Positions 1 to 6,520 of a stretch of 6,542 nucleotides of DNA are shown one piece after another; positions within the stretch are counted from its first letter, which is position 1, and each line of letters starts with the position of its first letter. Source of the stretch: Candidatus Colimorpha onthohippi (GTDB taxonomy: Bacteria; Bacteroidota; Bacteroidia; Bacteroidales; P3). Both the position numbers and the translations under genes were made by a program. The DNA lies in the NCBI GenBank assembly GCA_018064565.1, contig JAGHVA010000225.1:1-6542 (forward strand), read 5' to 3'. The notes beneath the pieces were generated by a model. It saw nothing but the letters and a program-made list of their open reading frames with translations. It was not told the origin of the DNA and searched no databases.

Positions 1-382
1 CGTCATAACCGTCGAACCTTCCATAACTGCAGTAGCGTAAGCCGAACACAAACGTTCCTAAACGCTGATGCTGCCAGCCGTAAGCCACCGTAGCGAAATT
101 AGTACCTTGCGACAGACCCATATAACTCAGAGCCATCTGACCTGCATGAAACTGAGCGTTGATTAAAGCGGGATTACACAAAGCACCCTCTATTGACGCA
201 TCGTATTTAGAGATATAATCCATACCCAAAGCAGCGGCATAAGGCGACGGTGTAAGTCTTAACGCAGCATACGAATTCAGCCCCGCCACCTGAGCATGAC
301 ACAGGGGGGCAACAAACAAGAGAAGCAGGAGCAAAAATACACTCCAACTTCTCTTGACTAAACTATGTGTGATGAATGCCAT
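1..382 (-). CDS. porQ: Type IX secretion system protein PorQ, N-terminal part (cut by window edge)
   Basis: I translated this from the minus strand; the ATG is at 380-382 and 127 codons are visible before the edge. Residues 1-30 form a clear signal peptide: basic KR at 10-11, a leucine-rich core at 15-24, and a likely signal peptidase I cut after CHA. The mature part opens with a conserved PorQ pattern: LRLTPSPYAAALG at 41-53, a CNPALIN segment at 69-75, and YGRFDGYD at the visible end. In the family, PorQ is a FadL-like outer-membrane barrel that works with PorZ, PorU and PorV in the complex that processes cargo and attaches it to the cell surface. The usual length is about 330-350 residues, so well over half lies outside the window. 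The gene starts 23 bases after the kamA stop with no hairpin between, so read-through from kamA is likely. Cys28 does not sit in a good lipobox, so a lipoprotein is unlikely. Identification rests on recalled family patterns. Confidence 0.82.
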   Translation of the reverse strand, partial: MAFITHSLVKRSWSVFLLLLLLFVAPLCHAQVAGLNSYAALRLTPSPYAAALGMDYISKYDASIEGALCNPALINAQFHAGQMALSYMGLSQGTNFATVAYGWQHQRLGTFVFGLRYCSYGRFDGYD

Positions 383-405
383 TGAGAGGAGCAAGCACCA
401 CTGAT

Positions 406-1653
406 TTATTTCTTGTTGCGTTCATGACGGAGGAGATGACTCGGTTCGAGCGACATGCGGTCGGTTTCGAGCAACGATGCCACACCTTCATCAACACGAC
501 GTTTGGCTTCGCAATCTGCGCAATGACAATCCTCATGATATTCACGAGGTTCGGTATAGGTAGTAATCACACCTTCAAAATTACGGAGTATCACCTTGTT
601 TGGACTTTGAGAAATCACGTAGTTGGGCATTACAGGAGTTTTACCACCACCACCAGGAGCGTCAACCACAAAGGTCGGGATGGCATAACCTGACGTATGG
701 CCACGGAGTGCCTCAATAATCTCAATACCCTTGCTAACAGGCGTGCGGAAGTGTTCGAGACCCATACTGAGGTCGCACTGGTAAATATAGTACGGACGCA
801 CACGGTTTTTGACCAGCTGGTGAACCAGACGTTTCATCACATGTACACAATCGTTGACACCGCGCAACAACACGGTCTGGTTGCCCAAAGGAATACCTGC
901 GTCAGCCAACTTGGCAAGAGCCGCACTCGACTCTGGGGTCATCTCATTAGGATGGTTGAAATGAGTATTGATCCAGATAGGATGATACTTCTTGAGCATG
1001 TTGCACAAATTGTCGGTGATACGTTGTGGACATACCACAGGCGTACGCGTACCCAAACGTACAATCTCGACATGAGGGATAGCACGAAGGCGCTTGATGA
1101 TATATTCCAACTTCTCATCGCCTACCATCAAGGCATCGCCACCACTGAGGAGCACATCACGCACACACTCGGTCTTTTCGATATAAGCCAAGCATTTCTC
1201 GATGCGCTCGTTGGGCGACTCACAGTCTTTCTGACCCGCAAAACGGCGACGCGTGCAATGACGGCAATACATCGAGCACATATCGGTAATAAGGAACAGC
1301 ACGCGATCTGGATAACGGTGGGTCAATCCAGGAGCAGGAGAATCCTCATCCTCATGCAAAGGATCGAGCAAATCGGCTGGAGCGATATTGCACTCGGCGC
1401 CAGTAGGGATACACTGACGACGGATTGGATCGTAAGGATCATTAGGATCAATATGGCTCAAATAATATGGAGTAATTGCCATACGGAATTTGGCAAGAGC
1501 CTTCTTGATACCTTCGGCTTCCTCGTCCGAAAATTGGAAATATTGGCTCAACTGCTCAAATGTCTCAATACGGTTCTGGACTTGCCATGTCCAGTCGTTC
1601 CACTGCTCGTCAGTGACGTTTGGGAAAAGTTCTTTGCGACGATCCACTTGCAT
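406..1653 (-). CDS. kamA: L-lysine 2,3-aminomutase
   Basis: This radical-SAM, PLP-dependent enzyme converts L-lysine to L-beta-lysine, the first step of lysine fermentation to acetate and butyrate in the cytoplasm. The 415 residues align almost end to end with my recollection of the 416-residue Clostridium subterminale enzyme, offset by one. The 4Fe-4S/SAM motif CSMYCRHC gives Cys126, Cys130 and Cys133. Arg135 follows in TRRRF. Asp294 (YQCD) and Asp331 match the substrate-amine-binding aspartates. Lys338 in PGGGGKTPVMPNY is the PLP Schiff-base lysine. The zinc cysteines are also present: Cys269 plus the C-terminal C-x-C-x2-C at 376, 378 and 381. EpmB-type relatives that modify EF-P are shorter and lack this C-terminal zinc region, so the catabolic enzyme is the better call. 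The ATG at 1653 matches the family N-terminus. The gene follows kdd on the same strand after a 185-base spacer and precedes porQ by 23 bases. Confidence 0.97.
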   Translation of the reverse strand: MQVDRRKELFPNVTDEQWNDWTWQVQNRIETFEQLSQYFQFSDEEAEGIKKALAKFRMAITPYYLSHIDPNDPYDPIRRQCIPTGAECNIAPADLLDPLHEDEDSPAPGLTHRYPDRVLFLITDMCSMYCRHCTRRRFAGQKDCESPNERIEKCLAYIEKTECVRDVLLSGGDALMVGDEKLEYIIKRLRAIPHVEIVRLGTRTPVVCPQRITDNLCNMLKKYHPIWINTHFNHPNEMTPESSAALAKLADAGIPLGNQTVLLRGVNDCVHVMKRLVHQLVKNRVRPYYIYQCDLSMGLEHFRTPVSKGIEIIEALRGHTSGYAIPTFVVDAPGGGGKTPVMPNYVISQSPNKVILRNFEGVITTYTEPREYHEDCHCADCEAKRRVDEGVASLLETDRMSLEPSHLLRHERNKK

Positions 1654-1763
1654 ATCTTTAATCTGTTTGAGAACCAGCTGCGATCGAAATCACCACAACT
1701 GATTTGGGTTAAACATTTGATTTTTTTTTATTCGACAATGATAATGTGCGTATTTCGCATCAG

Positions 1764-1796
1764 AACCAGCGATGGCCTCCCGGCACAACGCTGGTT
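1764..1796. repeat. Inverted repeat in the kdd-kamA spacer
   Basis: A perfect 8-base inverted repeat, AACCAGCG at 1764-1771 and CGCTGGTT at 1789-1796, encloses a 17-base loop. It lies inside the 185-base gap between the kdd stop (1839) and the kamA start (1653). No T-run follows the stem directly in the direction of transcription, so it does not look like a standard intrinsic terminator. It could be an RNA structure that adjusts kamA relative to kdd, a processing site, or a dyad operator. A third GCTGGTT copy sits at 1671-1677 on the minus strand, just upstream of kamA. Its role is unknown. Confidence 0.5.
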
Positions 1797-1838
1797 ATAT
1801 ATGTGTGGACAATACCCTATCCACTTGCTTGCTAACAA

Positions 1839-2912
1839 CTAAGCGTACAACTCCTCAAAGATCTTGCGGAGCTTAGGACACTCACGGAGTTCTTGAAGCG
1901 TAAACTCGGCATGTCCTTTGGTATAACCGTTGCCCATAATCATATTGACATCGGCGCCAATACCCTCGGCACCCAAAGAGGCTTTGGTAAAACTGGTAGC
2001 CATTGAGAAGAAATAGACCGTACCGTCATCTTTGGTGCAGAGCACAGCGGTCATTTCCTGATCAGGCACATTGACACAGTTGATTGTAACGTCTGCCATC
2101 TGCCCGTTGGTCAGTTCGCTAACCAACTCGTAAATCTCGACAGGTGTTTTGCCAGCAACACTGACCACCACATCGCAGAACTCAAGGTCTTTCAAACGGT
2201 TGGTCGATTTCGGGCTATTGGTCAAACCAATCACTTTGCCCGTAACGCCTACACGCTTCTTGGCCTCGTAGCAGCACATCATACCACTCTTTCCACCTGC
2301 GCCCAAAATAACTACATTCTGACCATATTGACATAGTTTTGCAGTCTGAGCTGGAGCACCTGCGACATCAAGAGCTGAGAGTACCAACTTCTCTGGCAAA
2401 TCGGTAGGGATTTTAGCATAGATACCGCTCTCAAACAAGATTGCTTGACCTTTGATATCCACTTGGTCAATTTCAGGACGGATTTCAAGAATCTCATCGA
2501 TACGGAGAGGCGTAAGCGACAGGCTTACAAGGGTAGCGATACGGTCGCCCTCTTTGAGGTCGATTTTACCTTTTAGAGCATCACCAATCTTGGCAACCTT
2601 ACCCAACAACATACCACCCGATCCCGTACGGCGGTTACGATGTTTGCCTTGCAACTCGACATTGAGAAGCATCTCTTTCTTAATCTCTTCCATAACTTTC
2701 TCGGTGCTTGCACCCTCGCCAGCCTGCTGCTTGGCATAATTATGAATGTCGGTAAACGAAGCCGAGTCAATATTCAAAGTCTGGACATCAATGAGAATTT
2801 CGTTGTCGTAAATCTCGTCCATATTGTTGTCAATCTTGTTTGCTGGCTGTGGCAACACGCCCTTAGGCTCAATCACGCGGTGAGTACCGTACTTATTACC
2901 TTTTTTCTGCAT
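1839..2912 (-). CDS. kdd: L-erythro-3,5-diaminohexanoate dehydrogenase
   Basis: This cytoplasmic enzyme oxidatively deaminates 3,5-diaminohexanoate to 5-amino-3-oxohexanoate with NAD(P)+ (EC 1.4.1.11), the third step of the lysine fermentation route begun by KamA. The 357-residue product starts with the family-typical KYGTHRVIEPKGVLPQPA (residues 7-24). It continues with ILIDVQTLNIDSASF (39-53), TGSGGMLLGKV (96-106), ATLVSLSLTP (126-135) and ALDVAGAPAQTAKL (180-193). The Rossmann nucleotide-binding loop is VVILGAGGKSG at 200-210. Architecture is that of a zinc-free relative of medium-chain dehydrogenases. The ATG at 2912 gives the expected N-terminus and sits about 60 bases below a good promoter match. 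kamA follows on the same strand. The genes for the step between them, the two lysine 5,6-aminomutase subunits, are not in this window. Confidence 0.95.
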   Translation of the reverse strand: MQKKGNKYGTHRVIEPKGVLPQPANKIDNNMDEIYDNEILIDVQTLNIDSASFTDIHNYAKQQAGEGASTEKVMEEIKKEMLLNVELQGKHRNRRTGSGGMLLGKVAKIGDALKGKIDLKEGDRIATLVSLSLTPLRIDEILEIRPEIDQVDIKGQAILFESGIYAKIPTDLPEKLVLSALDVAGAPAQTAKLCQYGQNVVILGAGGKSGMMCCYEAKKRVGVTGKVIGLTNSPKSTNRLKDLEFCDVVVSVAGKTPVEIYELVSELTNGQMADVTINCVNVPDQEMTAVLCTKDDGTVYFFSMATSFTKASLGAEGIGADVNMIMGNGYTKGHAEFTLQELRECPKLRKIFEELYA

Positions 2913-2978
2913 AGTAAACTATTTTATTTTATTAAATGTTAATATTTTGAATTAAACAAACAGACACAATAACAATGG

Positions 2979-2986
2979 CAAATATA
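2979..2986 (-). promoter_or_regulatory. Bacteroidetes-type -7 promoter element upstream of kdd
   Basis: Read on the minus strand this is TATATTTG, an exact match to the TAnnTTTG -7 consensus of Bacteroidetes primary-sigma promoters. It sits in an A+T-rich gap (2913-3044) 66 bases before the kdd ATG, implying a leader of roughly 60 bases. I do not see a clean TTTG -33 element at the usual 19-21 base spacing, only A/T-rich sequence. The position suggests that the kdd-kamA-porQ stretch starts its own transcript here. Confidence 0.55.
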
Positions 2987-3005
2987 CAAAAAATAAATTA
3001 AATAT

Positions 3006-3025
3006 ATAGCCGTCCCGACAGCCAC
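3006..3025 (-). terminator. Weak terminator-like hairpin after the lpxH-like gene
   Basis: On the minus strand a short stem, core GCTGT/ACGGC with a CGGG loop, runs from 3022 to 3009 and can extend to 3025-3006 through G-U pairs. It lies 19 bases after the stop at 3045 and is followed by a T-rich stretch (3008 down to about 2987). The layout fits an intrinsic terminator separating the phosphoesterase gene from the kdd promoter just below. The stem is short and includes three wobble pairs, so the call is tentative. Confidence 0.4.
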
Positions 3026-3044
3026 TTATGAACCAATTTACAAA

Positions 3045-3785
3045 CTATGCTTGATAGTTTAACAGCTGTAAACCTTGACTGGGGGTGTAATGCGCATAGG
3101 TGCGGTGGTTGAGCCAATCGCCTGTATTGACATACCGTGCCACACGATTGCCCGCCTCAATTTTGACATCCAAAGGTGTGTGACGGTGTCCAAACAAAAA
3201 GTAATCAACAGGTTGTATCTTCAACTGCTCTTTGCAGTATATCACAATACCTTCGCGAGAATCGCCCATGTAGTGATTTTCCTGGTTTGAATGGCTCTGA
3301 CGGCTGCTGCGGCTCCACCTCTGCGCAATCGAAAAAGTGAGACGGGGCGGAAGCATCGCAAATGCTTTCTGATTGAACCGGCTCCGAAACACCCGCCTCA
3401 AAAAATCATATTTCTTGTCCAGATGTCCCAACCCGTCGCCATGTCCACAAAGAAACTGCTTGTTGTCGTACCGAATAATACAAGGTTCCTCATACATCTT
3501 TATGGGCATCTCTGACGCCAGATAGTCAAAAATCCACATATCATGATTGCCTATAAAATAATGTAGTTCGACACCATGATCGGCAAGCTCCGACATCTTG
3601 CCAAGCAGCCGAATACAGCCGCGTGGCACCACATACTTATAGCTGAACCAGAAATCGAACATATCGCCCAAAAACACCACTATATGGGCATCATCTTTAA
3701 TCTGATCCAACAAGTTACAGAGTTCACGTTCGCGCTTTAGACTATCATTGCCAACTCCTAAATGAGCATCGGAGATAAAATACAT
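3045..3785 (-). CDS. lpxH: UDP-2,3-diacylglucosamine diphosphatase (LpxH-like metallophosphoesterase)
   Basis: The 246-residue product is a calcineurin-like metallophosphoesterase of the LpxH type. LpxH hydrolyses UDP-2,3-diacylglucosamine to lipid X and UMP, the fourth step of lipid A synthesis, at the inner face of the cytoplasmic membrane. The two-metal site is complete: SDAHLG gives Asp6 and His8, GDMFDFW gives Asp41, GNHD gives Asn80 and His81, GHGDG gives His115, and GHRHTP gives His200 and His202. Length is close to the family norm of about 240-260. The start is fixed: an in-frame TAA lies nine bases upstream of the ATG, so the protein begins only five residues before the first metal ligand. 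No signal peptide or membrane span is visible. The EnvC-like gene ends 152 bases upstream with a tandem repeat between. It could instead act on a related UDP-sugar or pyrophosphate substrate, since Bacteroidetes sometimes carry more than one such protein. Confidence 0.85.
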   Translation of the reverse strand: MYFISDAHLGVGNDSLKRERELCNLLDQIKDDAHIVVFLGDMFDFWFSYKYVVPRGCIRLLGKMSELADHGVELHYFIGNHDMWIFDYLASEMPIKMYEEPCIIRYDNKQFLCGHGDGLGHLDKKYDFLRRVFRSRFNQKAFAMLPPRLTFSIAQRWSRSSRQSHSNQENHYMGDSREGIVIYCKEQLKIQPVDYFLFGHRHTPLDVKIEAGNRVARYVNTGDWLNHRTYAHYTPSQGLQLLNYQA

Positions 3786-3842
3786 AACTTTGTTTTATTG
3801 CATCAACCAATCAAAAACTACAACAGCGTTTAGAAAGGTTGT

Positions 3843-3918
3843 GGTAGATTGCGATAGATGTGATAGATTTCGATAGATGTGATAGATTTCGATAGATTGC
3901 TATAGATGCTATAGATTG
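3843..3918. repeat. Tandem repeat of a 9-10 base unit in the lpxH leader
   Basis: Eight consecutive units of the form (G/T)ATAGAT plus two or three bases fill this stretch (first unit GGTAGATTGC). The middle holds a higher-order 19-base unit, GATAGATGTGATAGATTTC, in two exact adjacent copies at 3853-3871 and 3872-3890. On the coding (minus) strand the unit reads ATCTATC or ATCTATA. The array lies between the EnvC-like stop (3938) and the lpxH-like ATG (3785), ending 57 bases before that ATG. Such arrays are prone to copy-number change. The near-helical spacing of 9-10 bases would also suit a repeated protein-binding site. No function is established. Confidence 0.85.
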
Positions 3919-3937
3919 TTTTTGGTGTAAGTTCACC

Positions 3938-5203
3938 TTATTTCAACCAGCTTCTGGGATTTTGACTCTGGGTACCTTTCCATAACTGGAAGCTGAAGTC
4001 AACCACTCCAGACGCATCGGTCTGTGTTGTTCCGATTTTCTGTTTTGTAGTTACCGAAGCACCTTCTTTGACTATCACGTTGCCCAAGCCTGCATAGACC
4101 GACATATACTCGCCATGACGAACAATCACACCTTTGCTGCCGTCTGGACAGACAAACACCTTCGACACCTTGCCTTCAAAGATGACAGACACCACGGTGC
4201 CCGATGCCACCGACAAATCGATACCATTGTTCATATTCACACCACCACTCTCGTGGGTATATCTGCCATACTCGCGCGTTACCTTCTTGAAATACAACGG
4301 CCACGACAATTTGCCTTTTTGCGATACAAACGCATTGGAGCCACTTGCCGATGCTGACTTGTCGTTGCTGCCAGCAGACTTAGCTGGCTGATTGGCATTT
4401 GATTTCGATTTTTTAGCTAACTCCTCTGCCTTACGAGCCTTTGCAATCTCCTCGTTGATAAGCTTCTGGATTTGCTGCTGCAGTTTTCGCTTTTGTTGCT
4501 CCTTTTTAGAAATCTGATTTTGAAGTTCTTTCTCTCTTTTTTGGTTTTTCTTCAAATTGTTTTTCTGTTGGTTTTGTTCAGCAGCTAAAGCAGATTTTTG
4601 CCTTTGTTCCTGCTCCAACAGATTGTTTTTCTCGTTTTTTTGATGTTGCAGCGTAATATTGACCGTTCTCAGTTCGTCTTCTCTTTGCCGAATGGCAGCA
4701 GCTTGCATGCGACGGTATTTAGAATACTCCTCAAAATAATGCCGACGCAAGAATGATCGGTTGTACTCTTTTATGTCAAGTAGCATTGTATTGCGATCGA
4801 GATTGCCACGCTCTGCATACAGAACTCTGATAATCTTACCATATTCCCGCTTCAACGAGTCGATGCGCAGCTGTAGCACTCCGATGCTGTCCTGCAAGCC
4901 AGCAATCTGACTATCAATCAATCGCATCTGACTATTCAGGTTGTTGATAAGTCGTGTACGCTCCTTGATTTTCTTGCCTAACACCGCTAATTGAGCATTG
5001 CTCATGCGTGTATTTTTTTTGACCGACGTCAACTCTGCGTTCAGCTTCCGAATCTGCTGCTCTATCTGTGCACGCTCGTTCTCCAAATCTTTTTTTGATT
5101 GAGCCTCCACAGGCAGTACCGCACACAACAGCACGATACAACAAACCCAACGGGGAATCAAACTCCCTCTCAAGGATCGGATTATCGGAAATGATTGTCT
5201 CAT
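3938..5203 (-). CDS. EnvC-like murein hydrolase activator: signal peptide, coiled coil, degenerate M23/LytM domain
   Basis: The 421-residue product has a signal peptide (residues 1-34, hydrophobic core 19-30, likely cut VEA|Q). A long, charged coiled coil spans about 36-266, a Lys/Ser/Ala-rich linker about 267-295, and a C-terminal LytM (peptidase M23) domain 296-421. This is the EnvC/NlpD-type layout. In E. coli, EnvC sits in the periplasm, binds FtsX and switches on N-acetylmuramoyl-L-alanine amidases for septum splitting. Catalysis here looks impossible: the H-x-G-x-D site reads NNGID (Asn325, Asp329), the Y-x-H-L histidine is Gly372, and the H-x-H pair is Asp402-Phe-Ser404. Only His363 remains of the usual histidines. 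That fits an activator rather than an endopeptidase. The start is fixed by an in-frame TAA six bases upstream of the ATG. It lies 87 bases after pfk, with a hairpin between. The actual amidase partner is not in the window. Confidence 0.85.
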   Translation of the reverse strand: MRQSFPIIRSLRGSLIPRWVCCIVLLCAVLPVEAQSKKDLENERAQIEQQIRKLNAELTSVKKNTRMSNAQLAVLGKKIKERTRLINNLNSQMRLIDSQIAGLQDSIGVLQLRIDSLKREYGKIIRVLYAERGNLDRNTMLLDIKEYNRSFLRRHYFEEYSKYRRMQAAAIRQREDELRTVNITLQHQKNEKNNLLEQEQRQKSALAAEQNQQKNNLKKNQKREKELQNQISKKEQQKRKLQQQIQKLINEEIAKARKAEELAKKSKSNANQPAKSAGSNDKSASASGSNAFVSQKGKLSWPLYFKKVTREYGRYTHESGGVNMNNGIDLSVASGTVVSVIFEGKVSKVFVCPDGSKGVIVRHGEYMSVYAGLGNVIVKEGASVTTKQKIGTTQTDASGVVDFSFQLWKGTQSQNPRSWLK

Positions 5204-5236
5204 GCCTTACTTATTTCTTTCCAATAGGTAATACAA

Positions 5237-5276
5237 ATCCGATTTTGATGGCAGAAAGACGCCACCAAAATCGGAT
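5237..5276 (-). terminator. Strong hairpin after pfk, probable intrinsic terminator
   Basis: An 11-base perfect arm (ATCCGATTTTG / CAAAATCGGAT), one A-C mismatch, then four more pairs (TGGC/GCCA) around an 8-base loop make a long stable stem. It starts 14 bases after the pfk stop at 5291. On the minus strand it is followed by TTGTATTACC, only a moderate T-tract. Termination may therefore be partial, leaving some read-through into the EnvC-like gene, for which I see no clear promoter of its own. The near symmetry means it could also fold in plus-strand RNA, but no plus-strand gene needs it. Confidence 0.7.
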
Positions 5277-5290
5277 CTGAAATCACAAGC

Positions 5291-6520
5291 CTACCAGTTC
5301 AAAATTTTCTTAAAGTCGAAAAGCTCTGGATTATCTACATACGCACGTGCTGCCTCATAAACGGCTGGCGTAATATAATCCATGATATCGTTGACATAAC
5401 TTTGGACCTTATTGCTATTCACATTGACTTGGCGGGGGAGAATCTTGCCAGTAGCTGGGTCTTGAATATCTTTGAGATAAAGAGGCGACACGTTGCCTTG
5501 ATGGTCAACATATACCATACAGCCCGTACAACCCTGGGCAAATAATGTGTGCACGCCCATACCCATCAACGAACAATAGGTTAAATCGAATGCAATGGGA
5601 TTTTGACAACGAATTTCGTAACCAACCTCCACAGGCCGGCATTTCACTTTGAGATTGATGTCCTTCAACTTACGTTCCACGAGTTCATTAAAGATGTGAG
5701 CCTTCGACACCTTACCCAATTCGGGATGGCCATGTTCGTCGTAAGTAAAATGGATACCAGACTTGGCAATTTCTTCGTTGCTCAAGCTGTGAAACACGCC
5801 TTCGCTAATCATGGCAGCGCCATAACGCAACCCCATAATCTTGCGTTTGAGCATACAAGAGATAACCAGACTAACTATCTTATCAATAGTAATCTCTGTC
5901 TTGTTGAAGAACTCTGGGATAACCACCATCGGGTAATGGCAAGCGCCAGCAATACCGAGAGCCAGATGACCTGCCGACCTACCCATGGCACTTACCAAAA
6001 ACCAGTTTTCGCTGGTACGAGCATCCTCCATGACAGAAGTACAAATTACCGTGCCAGCGGTTTTGGCGGTATTGTAACCGAATGTTGGACTACTATTAGG
6101 CAGCGGCAAATCGTTGTCGATAGTTTTTGGCACATGGATATTAGCGATAGGATAATGATGGTCTGCTAAAAACTTAGCCACACGGTTGGCTGTTGAAGCG
6201 GTGTCATCGCCACCGACAGTAACCAACAGTTTGACCTCGTTCTTAATGAAAAAGTCGAGATTGAACCGTTTTTCAAAATCCTCATCAGTAGGTTTGAAGC
6301 GGCTCATGCGCAATATAGAACCTCCCTTGTTGAAGATTTCGTCAGCCAATGCAAAATCGACTTCCTGCACACGAGGCTCGGTTGTAAACAAAGCAGAATA
6401 ACCCGAATGCAACCCCAAAACGCGATAGCCATCGCGCAAAAAAGTTTTTGACACCGATGCAACAACGGTATTCATGCCTGGAGCGGGACCACCGCCTGTT
6501 AAAATTGCTATTGATTTCAT
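5291..6520 (-). CDS. 6-phosphofructokinase, pyrophosphate-dependent type
   Basis: This cytoplasmic glycolytic enzyme phosphorylates fructose 6-phosphate to fructose 1,6-bisphosphate. The 409-residue product opens with the phosphofructokinase loop LTGGGPAPGMN (7-17). GGDDT at 103-107 carries Asp106 where ATP-dependent enzymes have Gly. PKTIDND at 131-137 supplies Lys132 and the catalytic base Asp135. The Asp106/Lys132 pair is the established signature of PPi-dependent enzymes (EC 2.7.1.90), which are reversible and can serve glycolysis and gluconeogenesis. TFGYNTA (146-152), MGRSAGHLA (179-187) and IPE (201-203) complete the sugar-phosphate site. It is longer than the 320-residue E. coli PfkA, as expected for this PPi/clade X-like group. 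The ATG at 6520 directly precedes the conserved N-terminal strand. Its promoter is beyond the window: only 22 A/T-rich bases remain upstream. A strong hairpin follows the stop. PPi use is inferred from the residues, not demonstrated. Confidence 0.93.
   Translation of the reverse strand: MKSIAILTGGGPAPGMNTVVASVSKTFLRDGYRVLGLHSGYSALFTTEPRVQEVDFALADEIFNKGGSILRMSRFKPTDEDFEKRFNLDFFIKNEVKLLVTVGGDDTASTANRVAKFLADHHYPIANIHVPKTIDNDLPLPNSSPTFGYNTAKTAGTVICTSVMEDARTSENWFLVSAMGRSAGHLALGIAGACHYPMVVIPEFFNKTEITIDKIVSLVISCMLKRKIMGLRYGAAMISEGVFHSLSNEEIAKSGIHFTYDEHGHPELGKVSKAHIFNELVERKLKDINLKVKCRPVEVGYEIRCQNPIAFDLTYCSLMGMGVHTLFAQGCTGCMVYVDHQGNVSPLYLKDIQDPATGKILPRQVNVNSNKVQSYVNDIMDYITPAVYEAARAYVDNPELFDFKKILNW

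Noticed and set aside
296..300. Lipoprotein cleavage at Cys28 of PorQ
   Set aside because: The residues before the cysteine (A-P-L) do not fit a lipobox, and CHA|Q two residues on is a good signal peptidase I site.
376..693. Plus-strand open frame of 105 codons at the kamA 3' end
   Set aside because: It mirrors the conserved KamA C-terminus, including its PLP-lysine and zinc-cysteine region, and overlaps the porQ start; no independent support.
1654..1838. Lysine riboswitch (L-box) ahead of kamA
   Set aside because: The length of the gap invited the idea, but I do not see the conserved L-box core or multi-helix junction; only simple dyads are visible.
697..1842. Long plus-strand open frame of 381 codons opposite kamA
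   Set aside because: It lies antisense to kamA, whose translation matches a known enzyme along its whole length. The product resembles no family I know, and its tail runs into the non-coding spacer. Codon bias of kamA explains the open frame.
3843..3918. Replication-origin iterons or a CRISPR array
   Set aside because: There is no DnaA-box cluster or rep or dnaA gene nearby, and the units are 9-10 bases without unique spacers, so neither fits.
3924..3937. Small dyad GGTG/CACC directly after the EnvC-like stop as a terminator
   Set aside because: The stem has only four pairs with a six-base loop, and on the coding strand it is followed by A residues rather than T.
5603..6169. Plus-strand open frame of 188 codons opposite pfk
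   Set aside because: It is antisense to the conserved phosphofructokinase core, shows no recognisable domain, and has no promoter or neighbour to support it.
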